Source: Mucilaginibacter sp. JRF (lineage in GTDB: Bacteria; Bacteroidota; Bacteroidia; Sphingobacteriales; Sphingobacteriaceae). Taken from it: a DNA stretch of 64,000 bases. Below, piece by piece: positions 1-9,150 of the stretch. Within the stretch, counting starts at the first letter, position 1. Every line of letters starts with the position of its first letter. A program made the translations under genes and the position numbers. The DNA is taken from NCBI RefSeq assembly GCF_015223065.1, contig NZ_JADFBY010000010.1, positions 62,001 through 126,000 of the forward strand, given 5' to 3'. The notes below the pieces were generated by a model, which searched no databases, was not told where the DNA came from, and was given only the letters and a program-made list of their open reading frames with translations.

Positions 1-1743
1 ACCCTGCTCAAAATACTTTCGGGACAATTGATCCCTACCGAGGGTAAGGCCGTACGTGCCCGTGATTTGCGGGTGGGTTACCTGGAGCAAGACCCTGACT
101 TTAAAAGTGCCGTTACCATTAGCGATTATATTTTTAGCGAGGATAACATCCAGCAGCAATTGATAAGGCGCTATGAAGAATTGTTAGAGAACGATCCTGA
201 GAACAATAAGGCTCTCGAAAAAATAATGGAGGAGCTAAGTGAGGTTGATGCCTGGGAGTATGAGTATCAAATAAAAACCATTCTTGGCCGATTGGATATT
301 CACCATCTCAATCAAAACATTGCATCCCTATCTGGCGGACAAAAGAAGCGTTTGGCGCTTGCCCGCTTGTTGATAGAAGATCCGGACTTATATATTTTAG
401 ATGAGCCTACCAACCACCTGGATATTGATACCATTGAGTGGCTGGAAAAACTACTGACTGAAGGCAACAAAACCATACTTATGGTAACGCACGACCGTTA
501 CTTTTTGGATAACGTTTGTAACGAGATAGTAGAGATTGATAAAGGCCGCATATTTACATATGCCGGCAACTACGGCTACTTCCTTGAAAAGAAGGCCGAG
601 CGTGAAGCCAATGATGAGGTGCAGTTTCAAAAGAACAGTAACCTGTTAAAGAAAGAGCTGGAGTGGATGCGCAGGCAACCACAAGCACGTGGAACGAAAT
701 CGCAGGCACGTATTAATGCTTTTTATGAGCTGGAGGATAAAACCAAGGGCGCAGGCCCAAAAGCCAAGGTTGAGCTAAGTGTTAAAACAGCAAGGCAAGG
801 CAACAAGATAATGGAGTTGGAGCAGGTTAATAAAAGCTTTAACGGCCGTACTTTTATTGAGAGCTTTGATTATGTATTTAAAAAAGGTGATCGTATTGGC
901 CTGGCAGGTAAAAACGGTAGCGGTAAGTCTACCCTATTGAACATGATCACCGGAAACTTATCACCTGATAATGGACAAGTGATCAAAGGTGAAACCACGG
1001 TGTTGGGTTACTTCCATCAGTCGGGTATTACTTTTAAGCCTGATGAAAGGGTAATTGATGTGGTGAAGAACGTTGCCGAGTATATTACCATGGCCGACGG
1101 TAAAACCATATCAGCATCGCAATTGCTTACGTTGTTCTTATTTCCACCTAAAAAGCAACATGGCTTTATCAGCAACTTGAGTGGTGGCGAAAAGAAAAGG
1201 TTACAGTTGATGAGCATTCTGATGAAGAACCCTAACTTCCTGATACTGGATGAGCCTACGAATGATCTGGATATTGACACACTGAATGTATTAGAGGAGT
1301 TTTTAACCGGATATAACGGCGTATTGATGCTTGTATCGCACGATAGGTATTTGCTGGATAAGCTTACCGAGCAGCTTTTTATTATGGAAGGCAATGGCGA
1401 TGTAAGGATATTTAATGGCAATTATTCGGAGTACCGTAACGAGTTAGAAGCTGAAAAAGCAGCCGAAAAACAAAAGCATGAAGTTAAGCCTACTCCTGCT
1501 CCGGTAGTTGCAGCACCTAAAAAAAACAAGCTTAGTTACAAGGAACAGCGCGAGTACGAAAGCCTTGAAGGCGACATAGCCAAGCTTGAAAACGATATAA
1601 AAACCAATAACGATAAGCTAAACACATCAGGTTTGGGTAGTGAGGAATTGAATAAAATACTGGCTCAAATAACTGATTTAAATAACCAGCTTGATGAAAA
1701 AAGCATGCGTTGGTTAGAACTTACTGAGTTAATTGAGGGCTAA
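1..1743 (+). CDS. uup: ABC-F family ATPase, Uup-like (5' end outside window)
   Basis: Soluble ATPase with two ABC cassettes and no membrane domain, of the ABC-F class that acts on ribosomes (Uup is also linked to DNA-repair intermediates). The reading frame is open from base 1, so the first Walker A lies upstream; what remains begins with the Leu-Leu-Lys that follows it. Visible: signature LSGGQKKRLALARLL (about 330-375), Walker B LYILDEPTNHLD (about 388-423), second Walker A GKNGSGKSTLL (about 907-939), second signature LSGGEKKRLQL and Walker B FLILDEPTNDLD (about 1236-1272), then a charged coiled-coil tail (about 1530-1740) typical of Uup. The stop codon touches the first parS-like palindrome. 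Assignment to Uup rather than another ABC-F subgroup rests on the C-terminal coiled coil. Confidence 0.9.
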   Translation, partial: TLLKILSGQLIPTEGKAVRARDLRVGYLEQDPDFKSAVTISDYIFSEDNIQQQLIRRYEELLENDPENNKALEKIMEELSEVDAWEYEYQIKTILGRLDIHHLNQNIASLSGGQKKRLALARLLIEDPDLYILDEPTNHLDIDTIEWLEKLLTEGNKTILMVTHDRYFLDNVCNEIVEIDKGRIFTYAGNYGYFLEKKAEREANDEVQFQKNSNLLKKELEWMRRQPQARGTKSQARINAFYELEDKTKGAGPKAKVELSVKTARQGNKIMELEQVNKSFNGRTFIESFDYVFKKGDRIGLAGKNGSGKSTLLNMITGNLSPDNGQVIKGETTVLGYFHQSGITFKPDERVIDVVKNVAEYITMADGKTISASQLLTLFLFPPKKQHGFISNLSGGEKKRLQLMSILMKNPNFLILDEPTNDLDIDTLNVLEEFLTGYNGVLMLVSHDRYLLDKLTEQLFIMEGNGDVRIFNGNYSEYRNELEAEKAAEKQKHEVKPTPAPVVAAPKKNKLSYKEQREYESLEGDIAKLENDIKTNNDKLNTSGLGSEELNKILAQITDLNNQLDEKSMRWLELTELIEG

Positions 1744-1759
1744 TGTTCCACGTGGAACA
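1744..1759. promoter_or_regulatory. parS-like centromere palindrome, site 1
   Basis: Perfect 16-bp palindrome TGTTCCACGTGGAACA, extended to 18 bp by a flanking A and T. It equals the known ParB-binding parS variant of pseudomonads and differs by one symmetrical pair from the Bacillus consensus. It starts directly after the uup stop codon. ParB binding here is inferred from sequence identity. Confidence 0.8.
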
Positions 1760-1786
1760 TTAGATTTTTGATATGAATTTATACAA

Positions 1787-1802
1787 TGTTCCACGTGGAA
1801 CA
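1787..1802. promoter_or_regulatory. parS-like centromere palindrome, site 2
   Basis: Second perfect copy of TGTTCCACGTGGAACA, 43 bp downstream of the first (about four helical turns), again with flanking A and T. It lies 10 bp before the mnmG start codon. An in-frame ATG within its left flank would add nine residues to MnmG, but these are encoded by the palindrome itself and are unlikely to be real. Confidence 0.8.
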
Positions 1803-1812
1803 TGGAGGTAAT

Positions 1813-3675
1813 ATGTTTAAGAAATATGATGTAATAGTAGTAGGTGCAGGACATGCAGGCTGTGAAGCTGCTGCTGCCGCAGCCAATATGGGTTCGTCCG
1901 TATTGCTGATTACTATGAACATGAATACTATTGCCCAAATGAGCTGCAACCCTGCAATGGGTGGTGTAGCTAAGGGGCAAATAGTGCGTGAGATTGATGC
2001 GATGGGTGGATATTCGGGTATTATAACCGATAAAACATCCATCCAATTCAGGATGCTTAACCTGAGCAAAGGCCCTGCTATGTGGAGCCCACGCGCCCAA
2101 AGCGACCGCATGCGCTTTGCCGAAGAATGGCGTTTAGCGTTAGAGAATACCCCTAATGTTGACTTTTGGCAGGATATGGTAAGCTCTCTATTAGTTAAAG
2201 GGAATACGGTGTATGGCGTGCGTACATCAATAGGTGTAGAGATAGAGGGTAAAGCAGTAGTGCTAACTAATGGCACTTTTCTAAACGGTATCATCCACAT
2301 AGGTGAAAAACGCTTTGGTGGCGGCCGTACAGGTGAAAAATCGGCCACAGGTTTAACAGAACAATTAACCGAATTAGGCTTTGAAGCAGGCCGAATGAAA
2401 ACCGGTACCCCACCCCGTGTAGATGGCCGTAGTCTGAATTACTCCTTAATGGAAGAACAATGGGGCGATGAAGAAAGAGGTCGCTTTTCATACACCGAAG
2501 TAGAGCAAATACAGGAACAGCGCTGCTGCTGGATCACCTATACCAATGCCGATGTACACGAAACCTTGAGGGAAGGTTTTGAAAAATCACCAATGTTTAC
2601 AGGCCGTATCAAAGGTTTGGGTCCTCGTTATTGCCCCTCAATAGAAGATAAGATTAACCGTTTTGCTGAGCGAGAACGCCATCAAATATTTGTTGAACCC
2701 GAAGGATTGAATACGGTAGAGATCTATGTAAATGGTTTCTCAACCTCGTTACCCGAGGATGTACAATACAAAGCATTGACCAAAATACCGGGTTTTGAGA
2801 ACGCTAAAATGTTCCGTCCGGGTTATGCCATTGAGTACGACTACTTCCCTCCTACACAGTTGGGCTTAACGTTGGAAACTAAATTGATCAGCAACCTGTT
2901 CTTCGCCGGGCAGATAAATGGTACTACCGGTTACGAAGAAGCGGCATCGCAAGGTTTTATAGCAGGCATAAACGCGCATCAAAAAGTATATGATAAACAT
3001 GAACTGATCATGAAAAGATCAGAATCATACATCGGTGTTTTAATTGATGACTTGGTAACCAAAGGCACCGAGGAGCCTTATCGCATGTTTACTTCAAGAG
3101 CAGAACATCGTTTATTACTACGCCAGGACAATGCCGACATCAGGCTATCCCCTATTGGGCATGAGCTGGGCTTGATAAGTGATGAGCGTATACAAAAGGT
3201 TAATGATAAGATCAGGAACTCTGATAATATTGTTGCTTATACCAAAAACAAATCAATAGAGCCATCAAAAGTGAATAGCCTATTGGATGAATTGGGTACA
3301 GCGCCTATATCACAAAACGTAAAAATATTTAATTTGATCAGCAGGCCACAGGTATCTATTAATGATCTGAAAAGTACCGATGATGCATTCAACGAATTAT
3401 TATCAGCTTATGACAAAGAAACTATTGAGCAGGCTGAAATAAAAATTAAATATGAGAGTTATTTTGAAAAGGAATTGGACATTGTTGCCCGCATGAAAAA
3501 AATGGAAGACAAAGAGATCAATCCTGATTTTAATTATCATCAACTGGTATCGGTATCAAAAGAAGCGCGCGAAAAATTAATGAAGATAAAACCCCGCACT
3601 TTGGGTCAGGCATCCCGTATTTCGGGTGTTTCACCGTCGGATATCTCAGTTTTGATGGTACACATAACAAAATAA
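1813..3675 (+). CDS. mnmG: tRNA uridine-5-carboxymethylaminomethyl(34) synthesis enzyme MnmG
   Basis: FAD- and NADH-dependent subunit of the MnmE-MnmG complex that modifies the wobble uridine of several tRNAs; cytosolic. The 620-residue product has the usual length. Seen: N-terminal FAD motif [12 protein letters not shown], the CNPAMGG segment, [13 protein letters not shown], the MKTGTPPR segment and a C-terminal domain with the conserved DISVLMVH ending. I chose the ATG at 1813 because GGAGG lies just upstream and the protein then begins [11 protein letters not shown]; an ATG at 1786 lies in the parS-like palindrome. mnmG (gidA) classically sits near parAB and the origin in many bacteria, which fits the two parS-like sites, although no parAB is seen here. 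Confidence 0.95.
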   Translation: MFKKYDVIVVGAGHAGCEAAAAAANMGSSVLLITMNMNTIAQMSCNPAMGGVAKGQIVREIDAMGGYSGIITDKTSIQFRMLNLSKGPAMWSPRAQSDRMRFAEEWRLALENTPNVDFWQDMVSSLLVKGNTVYGVRTSIGVEIEGKAVVLTNGTFLNGIIHIGEKRFGGGRTGEKSATGLTEQLTELGFEAGRMKTGTPPRVDGRSLNYSLMEEQWGDEERGRFSYTEVEQIQEQRCCWITYTNADVHETLREGFEKSPMFTGRIKGLGPRYCPSIEDKINRFAERERHQIFVEPEGLNTVEIYVNGFSTSLPEDVQYKALTKIPGFENAKMFRPGYAIEYDYFPPTQLGLTLETKLISNLFFAGQINGTTGYEEAASQGFIAGINAHQKVYDKHELIMKRSESYIGVLIDDLVTKGTEEPYRMFTSRAEHRLLLRQDNADIRLSPIGHELGLISDERIQKVNDKIRNSDNIVAYTKNKSIEPSKVNSLLDELGTAPISQNVKIFNLISRPQVSINDLKSTDDAFNELLSAYDKETIEQAEIKIKYESYFEKELDIVARMKKMEDKEINPDFNYHQLVSVSKEAREKLMKIKPRTLGQASRISGVSPSDISVLMVHITK

Positions 3676-3710
3676 CACGTAAAATACTGATAATTAAGTA
3701 TTTATAAAAT

Positions 3711-3780
3711 ATCGCTTATAAGGCATTATTTTCTAATTTTAATATCAGCGTTCATGAAAAACAAAAAATCGCTTATAAGC
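3711..3780. repeat. Pair of direct repeats ATCGCTTATAAG
   Basis: The 12-mer ATCGCTTATAAG occurs at 3711-3722 and again at 3768-3779 in the AT-rich gap between mnmG and the lipoprotein gene. It could be a regulator site or chance. The second copy also falls in a 15-codon ATG-initiated reading frame (3754-3801) that overlaps the lipoprotein start; I do not call that a gene. Confidence 0.35.
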
Positions 3781-3787
3781 CTTAAAA

Positions 3788-5431
3788 ATGCTGTCAAATA
3801 AAAAAGTAGCTGTTTTTACTAAAAATCTGCCTGTAGTTATAGCCATTTTAATGTTTTGGGGTTGCGCCAACATGAAAAGACCGGAAGGTGGCCCGCGAGA
3901 TCTGACCCCACCAAAACTGGTGAGGGCTATACCCGAAAACATGACACGCAATTTTAAGGCAAAACAAATAACACTTGAATTTGACGAGTTTTTTAAACTC
4001 ACCAATCAATACCAGGAAATAAGCATGAGCCCGGTGCAGGAGAAATTGCCCGAGTACAACATTCGTGGCCAAAGCCTGGTGATAGATTTTAAGGACACGC
4101 TGCAAAAAAATACAACGTACGTTATCAACTTTGGTAAAGCCATTGCCGATGTTAATGAATCGAACGCGTTGAAGAATTTTACCTACGTATTTTCAACCGG
4201 CCCGCATATCGACTCATTAAGCATAAGCGGTAGTGTAACCAATACCCAAACGCAGGAGAAAGAGAAAGACATTGCCGTCCTACTCTACCCTTTGAGTAAA
4301 GACACCGCATTTTACAAAAAGAAAAAGCCGGCCATATTCGCACTCACCGATTCATCAGGTAATTTTAGCTTGAATAACCTGAAGGAAGATAAGTACCGTA
4401 TTTACGCCCTAAAGGAATCAGCGCCTAATAAGATATACGATAACGAGTCGGAATTAGTAGGTTTTATAAAAGATACTATCAATCTTACCAAGGATACAGC
4501 CAACATTCAATTACGCTTATTTCAGCAGGAACCTACCAACTTCCGCTTTGTTGACCGTAGGTTTGATGCGGATGGAAAGATACTGTTAGCCTTTAACAAG
4601 CAATTACAGCGGCCTACGGTAAAAATAATTAGTCCGGCTAACCTGGATAACCAAAAGATATTGGAATTCAGCAGCAAGCGCGATACAGCCCTGATGTATA
4701 TGCGTACTATGGATTTTGATTCGGTAAGCATACAGGTAGCTGACAACAACAAGCCAATTGATACTGTAACGCTACGAAAAAGCCGCAAGGAAAGCTTTAA
4801 GAAAGGCGTTACACTGAGTTTTAATACTGGTAGTGATAACAAGCTTAAACCAGGTACTGATATGCTGATAACATCCAACTTGCCTATTGAAACCGTAAAC
4901 AGTACATTGATGACCTTAAAAGAAGATTCGGCTACTGTAACAGGATTTACTATAACTAAGGACAGTACATCGCGCCGCTTATCGATGAAATACCGTTGGA
5001 AACAGGGAGTAACCTATCAGTTAGCTATTGCTGATGACGCGTTAACTGATCTGTATGGTAATAAGAACAAAGCCGCCGTTAAGAAATTCGATATAGATAA
5101 ACCGGAGAATTATAGCCAGCTCACGCTAAAAATAACTGTACCCGAGCCGAATAAGAATTATGTGATACAGCTATATCGTGATGAAAAGAATATACTACGA
5201 ACTGATGTCATCAATAAAAACTCATCAGTAGTATATAATAACTACATTAATGGCAAGTACCACGTAAAGGTTATTTACGATGCCAACAAGAATGGCAAAT
5301 GGGATAGCGGTAACGTAAAGGAAAGTCGTCAGCCTGAGAATATATGGCTGTATGATAAAGAAATAACCCTACGCCCTAACTGGGATGCGGAGGAGGCTAT
5401 AACTATACCTAAAGAGCCGGTTACACCTTAA
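3788..5431 (+). CDS. Ig-like domain lipoprotein
   Basis: Predicted lipoprotein of 547 residues. A hydrophobic N-terminus ends in a lipobox-like LMFWGC with the acceptor Cys at residue 26. The next segment, RPEGGPRDLTPPK, and a following all-beta region of about 100 residues are typical of the Bacteroidota SbsA-type Ig-like domain family. A carboxypeptidase-regulatory-like stretch (about residues 140-215) and further beta-rich segments follow. No catalytic motif was seen. It is probably anchored in the outer membrane facing the periplasm or surface; its role is unknown. Its last 11 bases overlap the end of the convergent carbonic-anhydrase-like gene. Confidence 0.8.
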   Translation: MLSNKKVAVFTKNLPVVIAILMFWGCANMKRPEGGPRDLTPPKLVRAIPENMTRNFKAKQITLEFDEFFKLTNQYQEISMSPVQEKLPEYNIRGQSLVIDFKDTLQKNTTYVINFGKAIADVNESNALKNFTYVFSTGPHIDSLSISGSVTNTQTQEKEKDIAVLLYPLSKDTAFYKKKKPAIFALTDSSGNFSLNNLKEDKYRIYALKESAPNKIYDNESELVGFIKDTINLTKDTANIQLRLFQQEPTNFRFVDRRFDADGKILLAFNKQLQRPTVKIISPANLDNQKILEFSSKRDTALMYMRTMDFDSVSIQVADNNKPIDTVTLRKSRKESFKKGVTLSFNTGSDNKLKPGTDMLITSNLPIETVNSTLMTLKEDSATVTGFTITKDSTSRRLSMKYRWKQGVTYQLAIADDALTDLYGNKNKAAVKKFDIDKPENYSQLTLKITVPEPNKNYVIQLYRDEKNILRTDVINKNSSVVYNNYINGKYHVKVIYDANKNGKWDSGNVKESRQPENIWLYDKEITLRPNWDAEEAITIPKEPVTP

Positions 5432-5933
5432 ACCAGCTTGAATACATGATATAATTATTGGGCAAACGGGTAAGCAATTCCCGTTGCTCATCAGTTAATG
5501 GCTTTATTTTTTTGGCGGGTGTGCCTGCGTATAAGTAACCACTTTCGCATATAGTATTCTCCAACACTACCGAGCCTGCACCTATTATAACAAAGGGTTC
5601 AACAATGGCATTATCCATTATTATGGCGCCCATGCCCACCAAAACATTATCATGCAGCGTACAACCGTGCACAATGGCATTGTGCCCTATTGATGTATTG
5701 TTACCAATATTGGTAGTTGATTTTTGATAGGTGGCATGTATAACCGCACCATCCTGTATATTACTGTTATTGCCTATGGTAATGGTATTTACATCGCCTC
5801 GAATTACGGCGTTGAACCATACCGAACAATTATGGCCCATAGTTACATCACCAACAATGGTACAGTTTTCGGCAATAAAACAATCATCGCCCCAAACCGG
5901 CGATTTATCTTTTACGGGCAGTATAACAGTCAT
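5421..5933 (-). CDS. Gamma carbonic anhydrase-like hexapeptide-repeat protein
   Basis: Left-handed beta-helix protein of 170 residues in the gamma-CA/YrdA/PaaY group. Seen: N-terminal segment SPVWGDDCFIAENCTIVGDV, the WFNAVIRGD motif with the conserved Arg-Gly-Asp, many hexapeptide repeats, and metal-ligand-type His residues in IQDGAVIHAT and in the SIGHNAIVHG segment. The three His of gamma carbonic anhydrases are thus present, but many such proteins lack measurable activity and some act on CoA thioesters, so I give no symbol. The 3' end overlaps the upstream lipoprotein gene on the other strand. Confidence 0.88.
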   Translation of the reverse strand: MTVILPVKDKSPVWGDDCFIAENCTIVGDVTMGHNCSVWFNAVIRGDVNTITIGNNSNIQDGAVIHATYQKSTTNIGNNTSIGHNAIVHGCTLHDNVLVGMGAIIMDNAIVEPFVIIGAGSVVLENTICESGYLYAGTPAKKIKPLTDEQRELLTRLPNNYIMYSSWFKV

Positions 5934-5965
5934 ATTTAATTAGAGAGTTTTGATTTAATGAATTA

Positions 5966-5994
5966 TTGTTTGACTGATTTATTTTATATGTTTG
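5966..5994 (+). promoter_or_regulatory. Bacteroidota-type promoter of tRNA-Gly
   Basis: TTG at 5966-5968, an 18-bp spacer, then TATGTTTG at 5987-5994, matching the Bacteroidota -33 TTG and -7 TAnnTTTG pattern. It ends 10 bp before the mature tRNA 5' end. Confidence 0.7.
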
Positions 5995-6004
5995 ATACAA
6001 GCAA

Positions 6005-6077
6005 GCGAAAATAGCTCAGTTGGTAGAGCATCAGTTTCCCAAACTGAAGGCCGCGGGTTCGAATCCCGTTTTTCGCT
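6005..6077 (+). tRNA. tRNA-Gly (anticodon CCC)
   Basis: Full cloverleaf: acceptor stem GCGAAAA (6005-6011) with TTTTCGC (6070-6076), D stem GCTC/GAGC, anticodon stem TCAGT/ACTGA with loop TTCCCAA and anticodon CCC at 6038-6040, variable loop AGGCC, T arm GCGGG-TTCGAAT-CCCGT. The discriminator base is U73, as expected for bacterial tRNA-Gly. CCA is not encoded. The discriminator base overlaps the stop codon of the gene on the opposite strand. Confidence 0.95.
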
Positions 6078-7132
6078 CAATTAATATTTTTAGATTTATT
6101 AAATATATTAAGGAAATCATTTGCTGTTTTTACACCACTCATTTTCTGATTTCCATATTCAAAATATTCTTCTAAATAATTTGTAGAATTTTTCAAACAT
6201 GCTAAATAGTGTTGAAAATAAAATAACGGCAAACCAAAACTCAATTTATCTTCTCTAATTTCAGAAGTAAATTGATCAACGAATGTTAAATAATGAACTC
6301 GATGTTTATTCAAAAGTTCACTAATTTCTCCAATATACTTAATATCGAAAAATTGAAATCTCTCCAGTTCCCCTATAAAATCATTCTTTTCATAAAAAAT
6401 ACATCCTGTATTTTTTTGAATGATATTTAAAGCTTCCTTAAAAATTTTATTTGTTTTGATAAAAGAAATAATTGATACCTGATCAATTTTTACACTCTTT
6501 GGATTCTTTTTAATATCTTCTTTAACATCATCTTTAAAAGCAAATAAATCAGTTTTTAATCTGTCAAACTCTATATCAGCAGTTTCTAATAGTGCCGATA
6601 ATCTATTGAAATTTCTTTTAAATTTATCAGGAATAGCAATTTCCCCCTTATAACCCAAATCGTGTTCAATTTCAGCCCAAGCATGTTGAAGAATTGATCT
6701 AACTTGTATTTCTAATTTCAATTCTTGATACCTCTTGTATTCTGATAATTTGAGCCTTTCGTTAGTTAATGATATTACGTAATGGAGCGATTTGTATCCA
6801 AATTGATCTGCTTTCAATTTTCTCTTGTCGACTGAATTTGCATAATCAACCTCAAATTCCTTTTCAATTATCTGTGCTACCTTATTAACATCACTGTCCA
6901 AATATGTTATTATACGAATACCACATATGTCAGTAATTTCAGATATATCTTTATATTTATTTCCTTTTGCCTCAATCTTCCTTTCTAAACTCTGTGATTT
7001 TTTTATTCGAAAAGTTATGTGATGAACATTTATTCCAACATCATTTAATAAATCAACTATAAGAGTTTTGCACTTCTCAGTGAAAGAAGAATAAATACTG
7101 GAATTTTTAGACAATTGCTCTATGATGTTCAT
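6077..7132 (-). CDS. RelA/SpoT-domain protein (putative small alarmone synthetase), AT-rich
   Basis: 351 residues. The N-terminal ~220 residues carry the (p)ppGpp-synthetase fold: ATP-site pattern RIKKSQSLERKIEAKG (about 42-57), SEITDICGIRIITYL (about 64-78), FGYKSLHYVISL and the closing EIQVRSILQHAWAEIEHDL. These match the residues usually needed for pyrophosphate transfer, so activity is likely. No HD hydrolase or TGS domain is present. The C-terminal ~120 residues are unrecognised. Base use differs from the neighbours: 16 of 60 bases are G or C at 6361-6420, against 27 of 60 at 7201-7260 in nadB. The gene follows nadB by 16 bp on the same strand, and its TGA overlaps the last base of tRNA-Gly. 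This suggests acquisition at the tRNA; a toxic synthetase (toxSAS-like) role is possible but no separate antitoxin gene is seen. Confidence 0.85.
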   Translation of the reverse strand: MNIIEQLSKNSSIYSSFTEKCKTLIVDLLNDVGINVHHITFRIKKSQSLERKIEAKGNKYKDISEITDICGIRIITYLDSDVNKVAQIIEKEFEVDYANSVDKRKLKADQFGYKSLHYVISLTNERLKLSEYKRYQELKLEIQVRSILQHAWAEIEHDLGYKGEIAIPDKFKRNFNRLSALLETADIEFDRLKTDLFAFKDDVKEDIKKNPKSVKIDQVSIISFIKTNKIFKEALNIIQKNTGCIFYEKNDFIGELERFQFFDIKYIGEISELLNKHRVHYLTFVDQFTSEIREDKLSFGLPLFYFQHYLACLKNSTNYLEEYFEYGNQKMSGVKTANDFLNIFNKSKNIN

Positions 7133-7148
7133 TTTTTATAATTGCAAA

Positions 7149-8741
7149 TTATATTATAGTATCGTACAATTCCGTAGCGTGTTCGGGGTAATCGGTAGTA
7201 TAATGTAAGCCCCTGCTCTCCTTACGTAACATGGCCGATTTAATTACCAGGTACGATACCTGTATTAAATTACGCAACTCACAAAGTTTTACCGAAAGTT
7301 TGGTTCGCTTATAAAATTCCTCGGTTTCCTCGTGCAATAAACCTAAGCGGCGCATGGCCCTTTCCAACCTGAAATCAGAACGGACTATACCTACATAATC
7401 ATTCATCACCTTCTGCATTTCGCGAACGTTGTGTGTTACCAATATATCCTCGTTTGATAATTGAACACCCTTTTCGTCCCAATCAGGTATATTATCAGGT
7501 ACTGCCGCGCTTTCAAAGGTTTTAACAGCATCCTCATATATACGGTGAGCGAATACCAATGCCTCTAATAATGAGTTAGATGCCAATCTGTTAGCCCCAT
7601 GCAAACCGGTTGATGAACATTCACCACAGGCATATAATTGTAATATTGATGAACGGCCAACATGATCAACCGAAATACCGCCACACATATAATGGCAAGC
7701 CGGCGCTACAGGGATCATGTCCCTGGTCATATCCAAACCAATATCTAAACACTTGGCATATATATTAGGGAAGTGCTGAATGATATCAGATTTACTACGA
7801 TGGCGGATATCCAGGTAAACATAATCTTCACCCGATTTCTTTATTTCAGAATCGATAGCCCGGGCAACCACATCACGCGGAGCTAATGATTTGCGTTCAT
7901 CATACTCCTGCATAAATTCTTCGCCATTGGTACGTTTTAATATACCACCAAAACCGCGCACAGCTTCGGATATTAAAAATGATGGATATTCACCAGGATT
8001 ATATAATGCTGTTGGATGGAATTGTATGAATTCCATATTACGTACTTTACCTTTAGCACGATACACCATCGCCACACCATCACCAGTAGCAATGGTAGGG
8101 TTTGTAGTTACCGAGTAGATATGCCCCGCACCACCCGAAGCCATTACAGTAACCTTTGATAATATCTTTTCAACCTCGTTAGTTTCGGTATTAAAGGCAT
8201 ATATACCATAACAGGTAATATCGGTTGATGATTTATCAACAAACTTACCCAGATGGTGCTGCGTGATCAGATCGACAGCAAAATAATGCGTAAGTATTTC
8301 AATATTAGGGTTTTGATGTATTTGCTCTAATAAGGCACGTTCAATTTCAAAACCGGTGATATCCTTATAATGTAGTACACGAAATTCGGAGTGGCCGCCC
8401 TCTTTTGCAAGGTCATAAATACCATCGTGGGTCTTGTCGAAATTGGTTCCGTAATCAATAATTTCATTAATTCTTTCCGGACCTTCCTTAACAACAATTT
8501 CCACAACTTCCGGATCACACAGCCCATCACCGGCAATAAGGGTGTCTTTTATATGCTTTTCAAACGAATCTTCTTTTTTATCCACAACCACCGCGACACC
8601 TCCCTGGGCATACTTAGTGTTTGATTCATCTTCATTTGCCTTTGTAACTATCAGTACCTTACCATGCTTTGCAGCCTTAAGTGCAAAACTCAGTCCGGCA
8701 ATGCCTGAACCAATTACCAGGAAATCCACATTTCGGGTCAT
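7149..8741 (-). CDS. nadB: L-aspartate oxidase
   Basis: FAD enzyme that oxidises L-aspartate to iminoaspartate, the first step of de novo NAD synthesis. 530 residues, normal length. Seen: N-terminal FAD motif VIGSGIAGLSFALKAA, the TKYAQGGVAVV segment, FIQFHPTALYNPG around the active site, PVAPACHYMCGGI and the flavin-capping GECSSTGLHGANRLASNSL. It is divergent from nadA, which uses its product, across a 409-bp AT-rich gap. The AT-rich RelA/SpoT-domain gene directly follows it and could be co-transcribed. Confidence 0.95.
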   Translation of the reverse strand: MTRNVDFLVIGSGIAGLSFALKAAKHGKVLIVTKANEDESNTKYAQGGVAVVVDKKEDSFEKHIKDTLIAGDGLCDPEVVEIVVKEGPERINEIIDYGTNFDKTHDGIYDLAKEGGHSEFRVLHYKDITGFEIERALLEQIHQNPNIEILTHYFAVDLITQHHLGKFVDKSSTDITCYGIYAFNTETNEVEKILSKVTVMASGGAGHIYSVTTNPTIATGDGVAMVYRAKGKVRNMEFIQFHPTALYNPGEYPSFLISEAVRGFGGILKRTNGEEFMQEYDERKSLAPRDVVARAIDSEIKKSGEDYVYLDIRHRSKSDIIQHFPNIYAKCLDIGLDMTRDMIPVAPACHYMCGGISVDHVGRSSILQLYACGECSSTGLHGANRLASNSLLEALVFAHRIYEDAVKTFESAAVPDNIPDWDEKGVQLSNEDILVTHNVREMQKVMNDYVGIVRSDFRLERAMRRLGLLHEETEEFYKRTKLSVKLCELRNLIQVSYLVIKSAMLRKESRGLHYTTDYPEHATELYDTII

Positions 8742-9150
8742 ATATATACGTATAGATGTGTAAAAGTAATACTTGTGTTAATAAGCAGGGTAAAACGTGT
8801 TAATTTTATGTAAGTAAAAAAATAATAAATCATAAACACGTGGATAACCCGTAGTTTTGTACTGTTGAGGCAGAATTTGTGAGCCATTTATTAGCATTAT
8901 AAACATCGAAGTCAACATTTTTAACACAGCGAAAATATTAACATAAAAGTTTTTTAAATAAATCTTGTTTATCATACCAATCTAATTTTCAGTTCTCTGA
9001 AAAAAATAATATTAGAATAAATTGTTAATAACTATGTGAAAACATCTTTTCGCTCATTTTGTAACATTAGTTCTTAACAAAACTAACAGCTTAATAAACT
9101 ATAGTTTCTTTACTTATATTAAAAAGTGTTGTTTTTATTGATTTGTTGAA
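8742..9150. other. AT-rich divergent nadB/nadA intergenic region
   Basis: 409 bp without a convincing gene (a 65-codon leftward frame at 8778-8975 looks fortuitous). It must hold the start signals for both nad genes. I see a 12-bp palindrome AAACTATAGTTT at 9096-9107 and a DnaA-box-like TTATCCACG on the minus strand (8839-8847), but no good TAnnTTTG element ahead of nadA and no recognised regulator site or riboswitch. Confidence 0.6.

Noticed and set aside
686-695. CACGTGGAAC half of a parS-like site inside uup
   Set aside because: Only one half matches and it is coding sequence; probably chance.
1017-1421. Long antisense reading frames within uup, mnmG, sucA, mfd and others
   Set aside because: They are shadows of strongly conserved coding frames and have no domain features.
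1786-1812. Longer MnmG start at ATG 1786
   Set aside because: The added nine residues are just the translation of the palindrome, and GGAGG precedes ATG 1813.
8578-8847. DnaA-box-like TTATCCACA (8578-8586, inside nadB) and TTATCCACG (minus strand, 8839-8847) near an AT-rich gap, as a possible oriC
   Set aside because: Only one perfect and one near-perfect box, the perfect one coding; no dnaA, no cluster of boxes. Parental parS-like sites 7 kb away are not enough to call an origin.
8778-8975. 65-codon leftward reading frame in the nadB/nadA gap
   Set aside because: Low-complexity AT-rich sequence with no recognisable protein features.
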